Assembly (NCBI RefSeq): GCF_018873765.1
Contig: NC_057918.1
Coordinates: 12,904,862-12,968,861, forward strand
Origin: Telopea speciosissima
Taxonomy: Eukaryota > Streptophyta > Magnoliopsida > Proteales > Proteaceae
Direction of reading: 5' to 3'
DNA length: 64,000 bases
Shown: piece by piece, positions 22,401 through 34,600 of the stretch
Layout of the letters: every line of letters begins with the position of its first letter
Numbering within the stretch: the first letter of the stretch is position 1
Program-made: the position numbers and the translations under genes
The notes under the pieces: model-generated
The model's input: the letters and a program-made list of their open reading frames with translations, nothing else
Told to the model about the DNA's origin: nothing
Database searches by the model: none

Positions 22401-25400
22401 AAGAGCATACTTAATCAACTGAAATGGCTTAATTTCCAGATCCCAAGTCATTTGGACCTAAAAATCCACTTCCATCAAACAATGTGATAACTCCATCCCC
22501 CCTCCACCCCCCCCCCCCCACCCAAAAAACAAACACCCAACCCCTTTAATCACAAAGCCTGGTACCTCCAAAAGCTTTATTTCTCCAAGTTTGGAAAATG
22601 CATTTAGGCTGAAGCCTACTAGAAGGATAGATGATGACATTGAACACATAATATTGGCTTTCTTCAGTGACTCATTAAGTTGAACGATAACCACAAGCTT
22701 TGGAAAGAGAAAATAGTAAAAGCATGGAGACCATTTAGGCCAGAAACCACTCCACCTATATTTAGTCATTGGAGAATACATAATGTTAGCGTTATTAGGA
22801 GTTCTTTTTTCTTTAGTTCAAGTTGGATCTTCTTTCTTCTCTTATTTGTACGATCCAGCTTGAGGGGGAGTGTTGGAATATGTAATCCAGAATACCGTGG
22901 GGGTATTCTGGTCGTTTTGGGGTTAGTTTATTTATTATGTTATTAGGTACAGTCGGCAATGTGGGTTTTAGTCCCACATCGCCTAGTTTAGTCTATTTGT
23001 AATTTCCCCTAGAGGGGCTTACCTATCAATTAATTAATTCAAGTATTTTACAATTTCCATCTTCTCTTCTCTCTTTTCTTCTCTCTAGAGTTATTGGTTA
23101 CAGGTCCTAGGTATTCTACACATAAGAACACGGACAATAGAAGAATTGTGATATTGTGCATACCTTGTTCAAAAGGGCAACGGGCAGGATCTTCACCAAA
23201 ATAAAGGGCAAGTGCATCTGCATTTCTACCCTGCTCACCACCAAACATGATCAAATAGAACCATTAAAAAAGAATAGACATCACTAAACATATCATCAAA
23301 CAGATGGTTAGATGTTTAGTGGCATACCACTGCAGCATAAAATGACGTTAAGGACGCCACTTCAGTTTCAGCAACGCCAATGAATTCCTTCAATGTCTAA
23401 TCAACAAATATTTGTTAAGACAGCAAACCAAACATCCAATTGCATATTCAAAATTTATCAAGGGAAACAAAGAAAAAAAAAATACAAAAGCGCTCTTCGA
23501 GACATGAAGCAAACAATGCAGAATCTTTTACTTCTAATGAATTAAAATTTGGTCTAATACTTCAATCCCATAGAGGACACTCTTTTTTTTTATGCAATAT
23601 AGAGGACACTGAGATCTCCGATGAATGACCATTGAAAGTTATTGTTGGATCAGCAAAATGTTTAGCTGTTTTCCAAGGTCATCTAATCTAGGGTTTCGGA
23701 GAACATGAAGCAGAAAGAGAACAAGAGGACACAAGAAAGGGAAAGAGCATGGTATGTGTCTCTTCTCCAAATTATCATCCATATTATGTCTTGCATAAGA
23801 AGACTATTAATCTCCTAAAAGAAGATATAAAATACCAAATTATCATCCATATCACAGTAATTCTTGCAAACTAACACATGGGTATTACATGCCGAACTTA
23901 CTTGAGTAATGATGGCCACAACTCATCCTTTTGGCAAGGAAAATTGCATATTGGTTTCCAGGCTACCCATTCGTACAAATTAGGTCCAACATCACATTAT
24001 CCTTTACAAACACAAATCAGGCCTTACATCACATTCTCTCCTTTATTAAGTGATGATCAACTTCTATATGTTTGGTCTTTAACTGTACAAAACTGGATTA
24101 TAGCCAACTTTTACTCCTTCAAGGCCCAAGGGGATCTTATGCCACATCAACTTGCATACATCATAAACCAAAAATTTGATTCTGAATTCCACAGTTGTTT
24201 TTATTAGAGTTTCCTGGGGTTGGATTTAAATTATGGGCTTACCTTTGAAATTGGGTTATTTCCAATTGGGTTCATTGATTGGAAGTTAAGCTTCCCTTTG
24301 GAAAAACAATTTGTCAGTTTCCAAAAGGTGTCTTTGAGAGTCAGTTCAGTTCTTGAATTATATTAGCAGTTTTCTGTATTCTTGGGTTTTCTTCCCCGTC
24401 ATTCTGCCTAGTTAAGTATCACGCTTCACTATTTTCCATATGGCAGTACATGGGTTAGTCCATGTGATAGAGGACCAGGCAAGCATCTCATTGGTCCAAT
24501 TTCAGCTTAAAATGAGTAGAGGAAGTAGCTAAGATTACAAAAGATTGCATTTTGTATTTTTATATTCATCTCCATTTGATGGCATTTTGATAATTTTTTA
24601 AAACTTTGAATCAAAGTTTGAGCAACTTTCCTTGCTTACTTTGGACTAAATTGTACCAATGAGATGCTTGTCTGGTCCTCTATCATATAGACTAACCCAT
24701 GTACTTCCAAGTGGCAAATAGTGAAGCGTTACCCTTCACTAGGCATAGTTGATGCCAAGAAGGACCCTTTATTCTTCTATAAATACAAGTTGTAAGAGAC
24801 AAGTAGGTTTCTGGTTTTTGAATTAATTGTGCGTTACCGCTTCGCCTAAAAGCTCAAACTGTTAAGTTAAGGGCAACATAAATGTATACATCAGCACCCA
24901 GCACATGTGCAGGCCTGTATACACACGGTCCTTGCACCTGACACACACTCATGTGGGATCACTCATCACATGGCACCGAGGGGGAAGAGGTGTTGCATAC
25001 CCCGTTGCACTTCCCAGGATTCGAACACTCAACCTCCCTACTCTGATACCATGTGCGTTACTGGCTTACCTCTTAGCCTAAAAGCTCGAACTGTTAAGTA
25101 AGGGCAACGTAAATGTATACATTAACATTAACTTGAATATAGAGTTGGCTGCTTTGGTTCTTCTCTTTTAGGATTTGGCCATGGCTTGCAGCCAATTGCT
25201 CCTGTATTTGTATTTTTGCAGGCATGATTCAACTCTTCCTGTTGCTGTTCTGCATTAATGCTTTGGAGCTTTGATTCTCAGACCTGGAAAGGAAAATCAA
25301 TGCCCAAATTTTGAATTCAATTTGTATGGTTGCTTCTGAATATTCAAGTTACTGAACCTTCTTCTTTATTATTGCTAAACAACTAATTTATACTGTAATC

Positions 25401-28400
25401 TGTTTTCTCTCTCTTGGCAATAACTTGAGTTCTCAAATTTTAATCCTATCAATACTTGAAGAATCAAAGCAAAAGGAAATGCAATACTAGAGTTTTCAAA
25501 TTTGAAAATGGGTTGTCCCCATTTTGGACCATTTGCGTAAAAGGCTTCATTTATGGAAAGGCAAGCTTCTCTCATATGCTAACTGTCTAGAGCTGAATAG
25601 ATCTGTTATGCAGTGCTCATATATCTACTGGTCCGGCATTTTATGAAGAGTCAGAAGAGAGGGAAAACCCCAGAAAAACCCCTGAAAACCCAAAAAAGCC
25701 CAAAACCTGAGGACTGAGGGGATGCCAGAACTGCAGTGCCATGGGTGGCTAAGCCACGGCGCCGCGCAAAGCCCTGCGACGCCGCAGAAGGTACAGTGCT
25801 GCAGGCCTTTGTCAGCCAAGTGACCAGATTACCCCTATAAATAGGGATGACCCCCACCCTCATTTTTCAAGCTAGAAAGCCCCAAGGACGGGTCCCACCC
25901 CCATTTTGCTCCTTTTGAGCCTTCCCACATCCCTTTTAGCTACCTTTTGTTAGCTTTGATCATCATTCCTATGGGTAGATCCTTCGATTACCCTACCTAA
26001 AGGTGGTTTTGGTCCGAAGTCTCACATTTACCCAATCATTGACCCATATTTTGTCCATTTTCTAACCATTATTTAGTCCATATCAAAATAGTCAGAGCTT
26101 TTTTTAGCTGTTACTCTGTCCGAGTCCGGGTAACGAAAATCTCATATATAGTCGTTACTCTACCTGAAGTCTGACTAACGAAATCCATCTCACATAGCCC
26201 TTACTCTGTCCGACAAGAGAAAGGCAAGCCGATCGTCCATCTCCACCTGAGCCGTGGCACATCATGTATTTCATATTTGGTACATTTTCCTTTATTTCTT
26301 TTGTTTCTTGACAGGTAGTTGTCTTTTTCTTTCTTATTATTTCTGGCACAATGCAGACCATTAAAATAGTTCACTTTAGTGTACATAGTAAATTATTTTT
26401 GTTCTTTCTTTCTTATGTTTATGTTTAATGCATCATGATATAGCTTTGCATGTTGGTATAAGACGTGTTATTAAGGGAGAATTTTCGGAATCTAGCATCT
26501 AGTAGAAAGACCGGTTTAACCGGACAAGATGGGGTGCTAATACCTTCCCACGCTTGTAACCTGACCACTTACCCAGAATCTCTGACCAGACCATATGGAA
26601 TCAGGTAGCCCTTTCCACTCACCCCAGATGGGGCTACACCCATTAGGTCCTAGGCCCGAATCTTAGGTGGCGACTCCATTTATTTTAATTTATGAAGCAT
26701 GATTGCAACCCCTTATGTTAATACATTGAGATGTGATGCCATCGACAAGCCCTCGTCACCAAGGGGCCACGGAAACCCAACGGATCCCGCCTGTAACGCA
26801 GAGAAACCCGCATCCGGTGGCCACGGTACCTACAGCGACCAAGGCGCCTGGATGCCTAGGCGCCGCCTTGACAACTATGTTTGTGAAACCTTCTATCCTT
26901 AAGTGGTTGTGCCTAACATACAATAGTCCTTTCCCTGGAGAGAACTTCAAGTATCTGAGAATGCGGTATACAACATCCAAGTACCCCCTCTTAGAGCATA
27001 CATAAATTGGCTCACCACTCCCACTGCATAAGAAATATTTGGGCGAGTCATAGACAGATAGATGAGCTTCCCCACTAGCCTCTAGTACTTCCCTGCATCA
27101 ACAATAGAGAGGCCATAGTCTTCTCCTAGCTTGTGGTTCTGCTCAATAGGAGAACTTGTTGGTTTGCAGCCGCATCCCTGTTTCTTTCAACAAATCTAAA
27201 ACAAACTTCTTTTGACATATGTTGATTCCCTTCTTGGACCTTGACACTTCAATTCCCAAAAAATATTTCAAGGGCCCAAGATATTATTTCAAATTGTTGG
27301 GCACTTGGGCCAAATAGGTCTTCAACCTAGCTATCTCAAACCTGTCATCTCCAATTACTACAATGTCATCAACATAGATAATTAGAGTTGTAATGGTGCC
27401 ATTACCTTGCCTATAAATAAGGTGTGATCAACTTGACTCTGGGAATACCCATTCTTCAAAATAGCCTGCTTGAACCACTCAAACCATGCTTTTGAGGACT
27501 GTTTGAGACCATATAGTGCCTCCTTGAGAAGACACACTTTCCCTTCAGCTGAAGGAAGCTTGAAGCCAGGTGGAGTTTGCATGTACACTTCCTCTTCCAA
27601 GTCACCATGGACCAAGGCATTCTTCACATCTAATTGATATAATGGTCAATCTCTATTAGCTGCCAATGATAATAGAACCCTTATAGAATTGTGCTTAGCC
27701 ACAGGAGCAAATGTCTCCTGATAGTCAATCCCAGACACTTGACTCTATCCTTTGGCCACCAACCTTGCCTTGTACCTCTCAACTGCACTATTTGACTGAT
27801 ACTTGATTGTGTAGACCCACTTGCATCCAACTGGAACTCTTCCCCAAGGGAGATCTACCAATTTCTAAGTACCATTCTTCTCAAGAGCCATCATTTCCTC
27901 AAACATGGCTTGCTTCCACTTTGGGTCAGACATAGCCTCAGGGACATTTTTGGGAATGGAAACAGAAGAGAGGGCAATAGTAAAAGCAACATCCGTGGGA
28001 GAGAGAGCATCATAGGAAACAAACTGGGCTATAGAATTAGTGCAAACTCTCTTTCCCTTTCTAACAACAATAGGAAGGTCTAAATCAGAAGGAAGAGAAG
28101 GGATGTCACCTGACTGAGGAGGATGTCTCTTAGGATGTGGATCCAAAGAGGACTCTTGGCAGGCCGCCTTCTGTTTTTTCTTTCTCTTGTACACAATTAG
28201 CACCTTATTATTACCATAACCACCACCTGAATGATCACCAATATCAACCCCATCTACTTCTTTGTGTTTCCTAATGTTAAAAATATAAGGGGAAATGGGT
28301 AGAGGAGAAAGAAAGGGAATGCCATCAGCAAGCTTTTCGCTCCCATTATTCTCCCCCTAAAGAGGATGGTAGCATTTGGGTCAAGTTTAGTTCGAGAGAA

Positions 28401-31400
28401 TTTGCTAACATGAACATAACAAACATGCCCAAAGACCTTGGGAGTAAGAGAAAAACCAAAAACCTAAGGAGTCAAGGTTGTCAAAGGAGATTTGGAACCA
28501 GGGATTTTTGTAGGCATGCAATTGATGAGAAAAGTAGCAGCAAGAAGAGCAACAACAACAACAACAACAACTCAGCCTTATCCCAACTAAATGGCGTCGG
28601 CTACCATGGATCCTATCAAAACAAAGTAAAGAGGAATGGAGAAGAAAATGAAGAAATGAGATAAGAAAAGTGAGAAATGAAAATTAAAAGACGAAAGTAA
28701 GAGGAAAGAGGATAGCCCAGAAAATCAGGAAAATCTCAGCTACATAGTGTCGATAACGTGGATTCTTACCCTCCAATAGGCTCTATCTGAGGTCATACTT
28801 GGCACAAGACCTAGACTATGCATGTCATTCTTCACAACCTCACCTATGGTCATTTTAGGCCTGCCCCTAGCTCTTTTAGCTCCTTCAATCGGAATCAGTT
28901 CACTCCTTCTCACTGGGGCGTCCCCCGGCCTTTGTTGTACATGTCTAAACCACCTTAGACGACATTCTTGGAGCTTGGAGCTGATCAGGGCAACTCCCAC
29001 ATCAGCTCTAATACATTCGTTCTTCACTTTATCCTTCCTAGTTTTGCCGCACATCCATCTTAACATCCTCATCTCTGCAACACATAGCTTCGCTATACGA
29101 CACTTCTCAACTACTCAATTCCGCCCCGTACATCATAGCTAGTAGGACAATAGTCCAATAAAACTAGAAAGAAGAGCATCGGACCAAAAAGTTTTAGGAG
29201 CATGCATGCCAAATAAAAGACTCCAAGTCATCTCCAATAAATGAAGATTTTTCCTCTCAGCTACCCCATTCTGTTGGAGTATGTCAACACAAGCTAGCTG
29301 ATGGATAATGCCATTATCAATAAAGAAGTTTTGGAGGCCACCAAACATGTACTCCCCCCCCCCCTTTATAAGAACAAACAATTTTGATTTTAGTTTCAAA
29401 CTAAGAATCATTTGATAAAAAAAATTTAAGCCATCACCAACATCACTCTTATGTTTCAGCAAAATAGTCCAAGTAGTGTGGGAATAATTATCAACAAATG
29501 AAACAAAGTAGCGATATCAAAATAAAGAGGTAGTAGGAGAGGGTCCCCAAACATCAATTGCACAATATGAAAAGGAACAATAGATCTATTACCATGATAT
29601 GAATAAGACGAACGACGATGTTTGGCAAACATACATGGTCCCCATTGAAAGACATGGGAAAAAGAAAAAGAAGACAATAAATGAGGTAATTGTTTCCTCA
29701 TTACAAAAGATGGATGGCCAAGGCATTGATGCCATAGTATTACGGAATCCACATAACTACTATGACTACGGCCACACACATAAGACTGAGCTGTGGCAAA
29801 AAAGGTGGTCGAGGGGCAAGAAGATAGAGCCCTTTCTCCTCACGTCCACTGCCAATAATCCTCTTCGTCACCAAATCTTGAGAAAGATTGTGAGAAGGAA
29901 AAAAAGTGACACAATAGTTTAAGGAATTAGTTGAGTGACTTATAGACAAAAGATTAGTGGCAAAGTCATGGACATGAAGAACAAAATCAAGGGAAATGGA
30001 ACATGTAACAGGAATACTACCCTTACCAGAAATGGAGGAAAGGGAGCCATCAGCCACCTGACCTTATCCCTACCAAAACAAACGGAGTAGGAATCATAAT
30101 AGTAGGATGTACCAGTCATGTGGTCAGTGGTACTAGAGTCAATGACCAAAGATGGGGCTGTGGTAGGAGTGGATGTGGAGGCCTACAAAGCGGAAGATGA
30201 GGAATCTGGCATTGTAGATGTAGAAGGTGAGATACCCAGTTGTGACATGACCCTGCAAAATGCTGTAATATCCTCCTTGGTGAGTGAACTTGAATCAGCC
30301 TATATATTAGGTGAGTACTCCAAAGTATCAGTCTCAGTCATCACATGTTGTGTTGTAGCTCCCCCCTTGATGACCACCACGTATACCAGGGGGACGGCCA
30401 TTAAGAACCCATCACCTCTCTCTAGTGTGCCTAGGTATCCCACAATGGTTACAACTATGCCTATGTTTATCGTATACATGGGGTGACCCTTGGCCTGTGC
30501 CACCACCATGCCTATCTCTTTGGAAGCTAGAAGAAAGAGAAGATGGCTTAAGGGAGGAAGCAAGTTCCAGGGCTACCCTACGAGTCTCCTTACTCTACAA
30601 ATAACTACACACCTCATCTAAAAATGGAAGAGGAGACCTGCCCAAGATTTGTATACGGATGGGCTCATACTCCGAGTTCAAGACACCAAGAAGAATAAGA
30701 ACACGCTCCTTCTCAAGGGTTCGATAAACCTTTGCTTCATCTTCTGGGCTGGATAATTGAAGATCCCTATAAGGATCATACTCTTCCCAGAGACCAATGA
30801 TAGTATTAAAAAATTCAGAAATAGACCTATCCCCTTGCTTCATGGTAATGATCTTCAGGAGAAGTTGATAAACCTTAGCCAAGCCACCAACTCGGTCAAA
30901 AGTTTTGGAAACACTATCCCAGATGTCCTTGGTAGTTTCCTTTCTCATAAATCTCCACGCAATCTCAGGCTTAATAGAGAAGATAAGCCAAGTCATAACC
31001 GTAGAGTTCGCAATCTTCCATTTTGGATCCATTGGGTCATTTGGATTGGGGGCTTTGAAGGTGTCTGTAACATACCCTAGCTTCCCCCTACTCCGGAGAG
31101 AAAACTTCACAGTATGTGCCCAGTCCAAGTAGTTGGTATTGTCCAACTTTACAATGGAAATCTAGGTATTTTTTCCAAAACCACCAGAGTAGGAGGAGCA
31201 CCACTCAAAACAACCTCTGTCGATTCACTGATCCCAGACATGATAAAGAAACAAACTAACAAAGTAAGGTTGACACCCAAAGTCAAATGGGGAGCATATT
31301 CTCAACTCAAAAAAGCCTTTCAAACACTGGTAAACACAGTCCAGCAACCAATATAAGACCAACGTCTCAAAGAAATTCAACTCCACCACATTCTTCAAAG

Positions 31401-31650
31401 TATAGCTTCATCACACAACCAATAGAGAAGCTCAAACAACATACCTCACCAACACCAAGCAGTTGGAAGGCATCACAGACCCATATTACATGCAAAACAG
31501 AGAAAAACTAAGGCTGGCAGTAACTTACAAACCAAAGGAAAAGTGAGTTGTGGAGCAGCAACTCTTAAAAGCATGGAGCAAGGCCATGAGGGGTTGAAGT
31601 ACACCCTAGGGCGATCCAAAAGAGTCTCACCTCAGCTTCAATACTGGCTG

Positions 31651-31687
<37 letters not shown>

Positions 31688-34600
31688 CAAAAAGCTGGCA
31701 GTAACTTGGTACTTGGCTGGATTTGCTTGATGTGAGCTCCAAGTGTCTATTTCTTCAAATGAGATCCTCTTTGGTGTCTCCATGGTCTTAATTCATGCTC
31801 TTTGCAAGATTTCTTCAAACATTTCACATAATAATCCTTTCCTTGGAACCCCTTTGTAACCTAGAGTTCCAAAGAGAGAGAGAAAAACGAACAAGAGGAT
31901 AAGAAGAAGAGAGATGATGGTGGAATGTTGTGTGTTAGAGAATTATCTCTACCACACCTATATTACTTCCCTAGTAAGATTTAAGGAATTACATACACCT
32001 CCATAGGGAAGTAAAAAGTAAATAAGAGAAAATACAATATAAGACAACTAGACAACAAACTAGTTCCTAAAGTACCCTTATTACATAAATTCAAACAGGA
32101 AATGTACAGGCCATTAAGTCTAGGAGGAAGTACCAATGAGGGTCTAGATCCCTCCCAACCTCTATAAAAGGAGCTGCTTGTAAGCGTTTTAATAAAAAAT
32201 TAAGAATTTGAATGAAATTTGGTTTTTATCATTCTGTGACAGAAACTGTAGTGAGACGTAGTTCCTGGTGAGATGCTAGGGTGGTTGGTGAGATACTATC
32301 CTTGGGTTGGGGTGACACTCTTCAAATCATATCTTTGTTCTTCTTCTATCTTATTCCTCTATTCTATCAGTGCAATATCAAGTAAGTTTTGAAGTTGTTC
32401 TATCATTTATTGAAAGATTGGTTGAAGATATTCCCTGTTGTGCATTATCTCTTATTCAAATCTGATCACTTTTGGGTGCTGAGATTTTGTTACCTTGGGA
32501 CTGGTTCTGAAGCTTATTATAAGGGCCTCCCTCCTGATACGAGACCTTCTCTTCTCTGTTCTTATCCTTCCTCATTCTTCTTCCTTCTTCCTTCATTTTC
32601 TGTTATTCTTTTCTCCTGCTGTTAACCTCTGTGGGTACACTTGCAGCTTTACATGATTGAACCCATCCTCTTTTATCCTTCTTTTTCTCTCCAAATCAGG
32701 AAGTTTCCTCCACTAGGGCAATTTAATCCCTAGAACCCCAAGCCTTAGCACCTCACCTGTTGTCAGATCAAACACAAACAAAGCTCATCTCTGTTCTACC
32801 ACCAGCCTTAGTTTCAGTCTTCAACTACTTCCTTTCTTTCTGATGTTTTTTTTTTTTTTTTTTTAATAGGTATGTTTGGGTTGTTATTGGTGAGCATTCG
32901 AAATGCCTCTTCAACATTGACCTCTTCCTGAAACCGCAGGACCAGCAGAAACGTGTCGAAGGAGTTCTCTCCTTAAAGAGTGATTGTGTATTCCTCCTCC
33001 TGTTTCAGCTGGAGGTAGAAGATGATCCCTTCTCCATATCTTTAAAGTGTTAACCTCTTTTGTCTTCTTACCAATATTACCCCTACCTTTACCTCTAACC
33101 CACTTATGCCCTTCAATTAGTTTTCCTTCCAAATTTGCCCGTTCTTTAAATAGGATTCCCCCTTGTATCCTAGCCCATAATTGCCTTCCAAAGCAACCCT
33201 TTAAGATTCTGTTTTAGTACCAAATTGCAACCCTCCTTAGATATCTTCAATTATTCACAGAATTGCCATTTTCTTCCAAATTTAGGTTATTGTATAATTG
33301 GGTGGGTCTTCAGCGAAAGATAACAGGGTTTTCAAACCCCAGATCGCATCAGTACTTAGATCCTGTTTCTATAGTAAAGGAAATATCAGTACTAAGACTA
33401 ATGAACGAGCTGAACCATAAGTCAACTGTAGACATAGAATTGCTAAATTAGAAAACTGGGATGTCAACTGATTGTCAATGATACAGCACAAATGTGTGAG
33501 AACTCACAACCCTTCAGATAATCAGTAATAAAATAATGACAACAGAATATACCACAATACCTTGCGAAAAACTTCTGACACAGGACCATCATTTTCAGAT
33601 GCAACCCGCTCTTGCTTGACCTTTTCTAACCCTTTGATTATGGCTTGCATTTCTTCTGCTAAGGACTTTAATTGTATCTGAATGGGGGAAAAAAAAGGTC
33701 CTGACGCTATAATATGCCAATAACAGTCTTTGAGATAAACTGGAGATTAAGGAAAGGAAAAGGATAGAACCTTTGATGCAGATTCCAGGCTAACCAAGTC
33801 CTGGTGAAAATCTAGAAGGTCAGGTGTCTTGGAGGCTAGCACCTGAGATCATCAACACTGAACATTCAGATTACACAATATACAGATAACAACAATAAGT
33901 TCAACCAAACAGATGAACACAATAAAAGAGTAACCCGGTGCACGAGGCTCCGGCTACTGCAGGGTCTGGGAGGGGCAAATGTACGCACTACGCTGCGTTA
34001 ACCCCCTGCTTCGCAGGAGAGGTTGTTCCAAGTTTTAAACCCGAAACCAACAGGTTACAATAGCACAACTTAAACCAGCATAATATAGGAAACCAAAAAA
34101 AAAAAACTTAGAATAAATAAATACCAGCATAATATTAGGATATTTGTGTATTCCTATCATACATATATATTAATTCAGGAGTAAGTGAGAAGTATACATT
34201 TTGAGCGGAGCCAATCCTCCAAAATGGGGGAGGGGAGGGGGAAGGAAAAAGGAGAATGAGGAAAAACTAATATAAATGGTAAACACCCTCTCCCCCCCCC
34301 CCCCCCAAAAAAAAAAAAAAAAAACCCAATCCAGCAACAAAATACACATCAACAGCAAAGCACGCCTTCCATGAGCATTATGAAACCCCTTCCCTAGAAC
34401 GCGCGGGGGAGGGGGGAATCATGCAGCCAACCATCCCTACATATGCCTTACTTTCATGTATTTATTGATCCATTCTCCCAATACCAAGATCTTTACACCT
34501 AAATTTATTTTTACCTGTATTGACAATATATACTTTTAGTTCATTAGTTATCCACCATTACCAAGCAATGCCTTAACATGCGGTGGGGAGGGGGGGAAAT

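Larger units (their letters stand above)
23397..33560 (-). other. 10.2-kb formin intron 14, a transposon nest
   Basis: Between exons 14 and 15. Going up in coordinate it holds a long-TIR MITE, a TRIM, a gypsy-type LTR, a hAT-like GC-rich fragment, a decayed copia element carrying a LINE, and further LTR-like sequence. None of the reading frames here is host coding sequence. Stretches 23400-24400 and 32400-33500 show nothing I recognise. Confidence 0.75.
19468..33842 (-). other. Distal FH2 and C-terminal exons 13-17, widely separated
   Basis: Exons 13 and 14 (33842-33771, 33677-33561) encode [22 protein letters not shown]. Exons 15 and 16 (23396-23328, 23230-23164) encode the end of FH2, including [19 protein letters not shown]. 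Exon 17 (19619-19468) adds [19 protein letters not shown], then a Lys/Glu-rich helical tail ending in KTAT. The 10.2-kb and 3.5-kb introns between these pieces are full of transposons, yet phases still match. An automatic gene caller could easily truncate the gene here. Confidence 0.88.

Noticed and set aside
26699..27005. Small frames on both strands near 26.8 kb
   Set aside because: They come from the GC-rich MITE fragment and the end of the copia RNase H region, not from a host gene.
26883..31240. Reverse transcriptase considered as part of a novel retron or defence-type system
   Set aside because: The order gag-protease-integrase-RT-RNase H and the motifs are ordinary Ty1/copia, with many inactivating stops.
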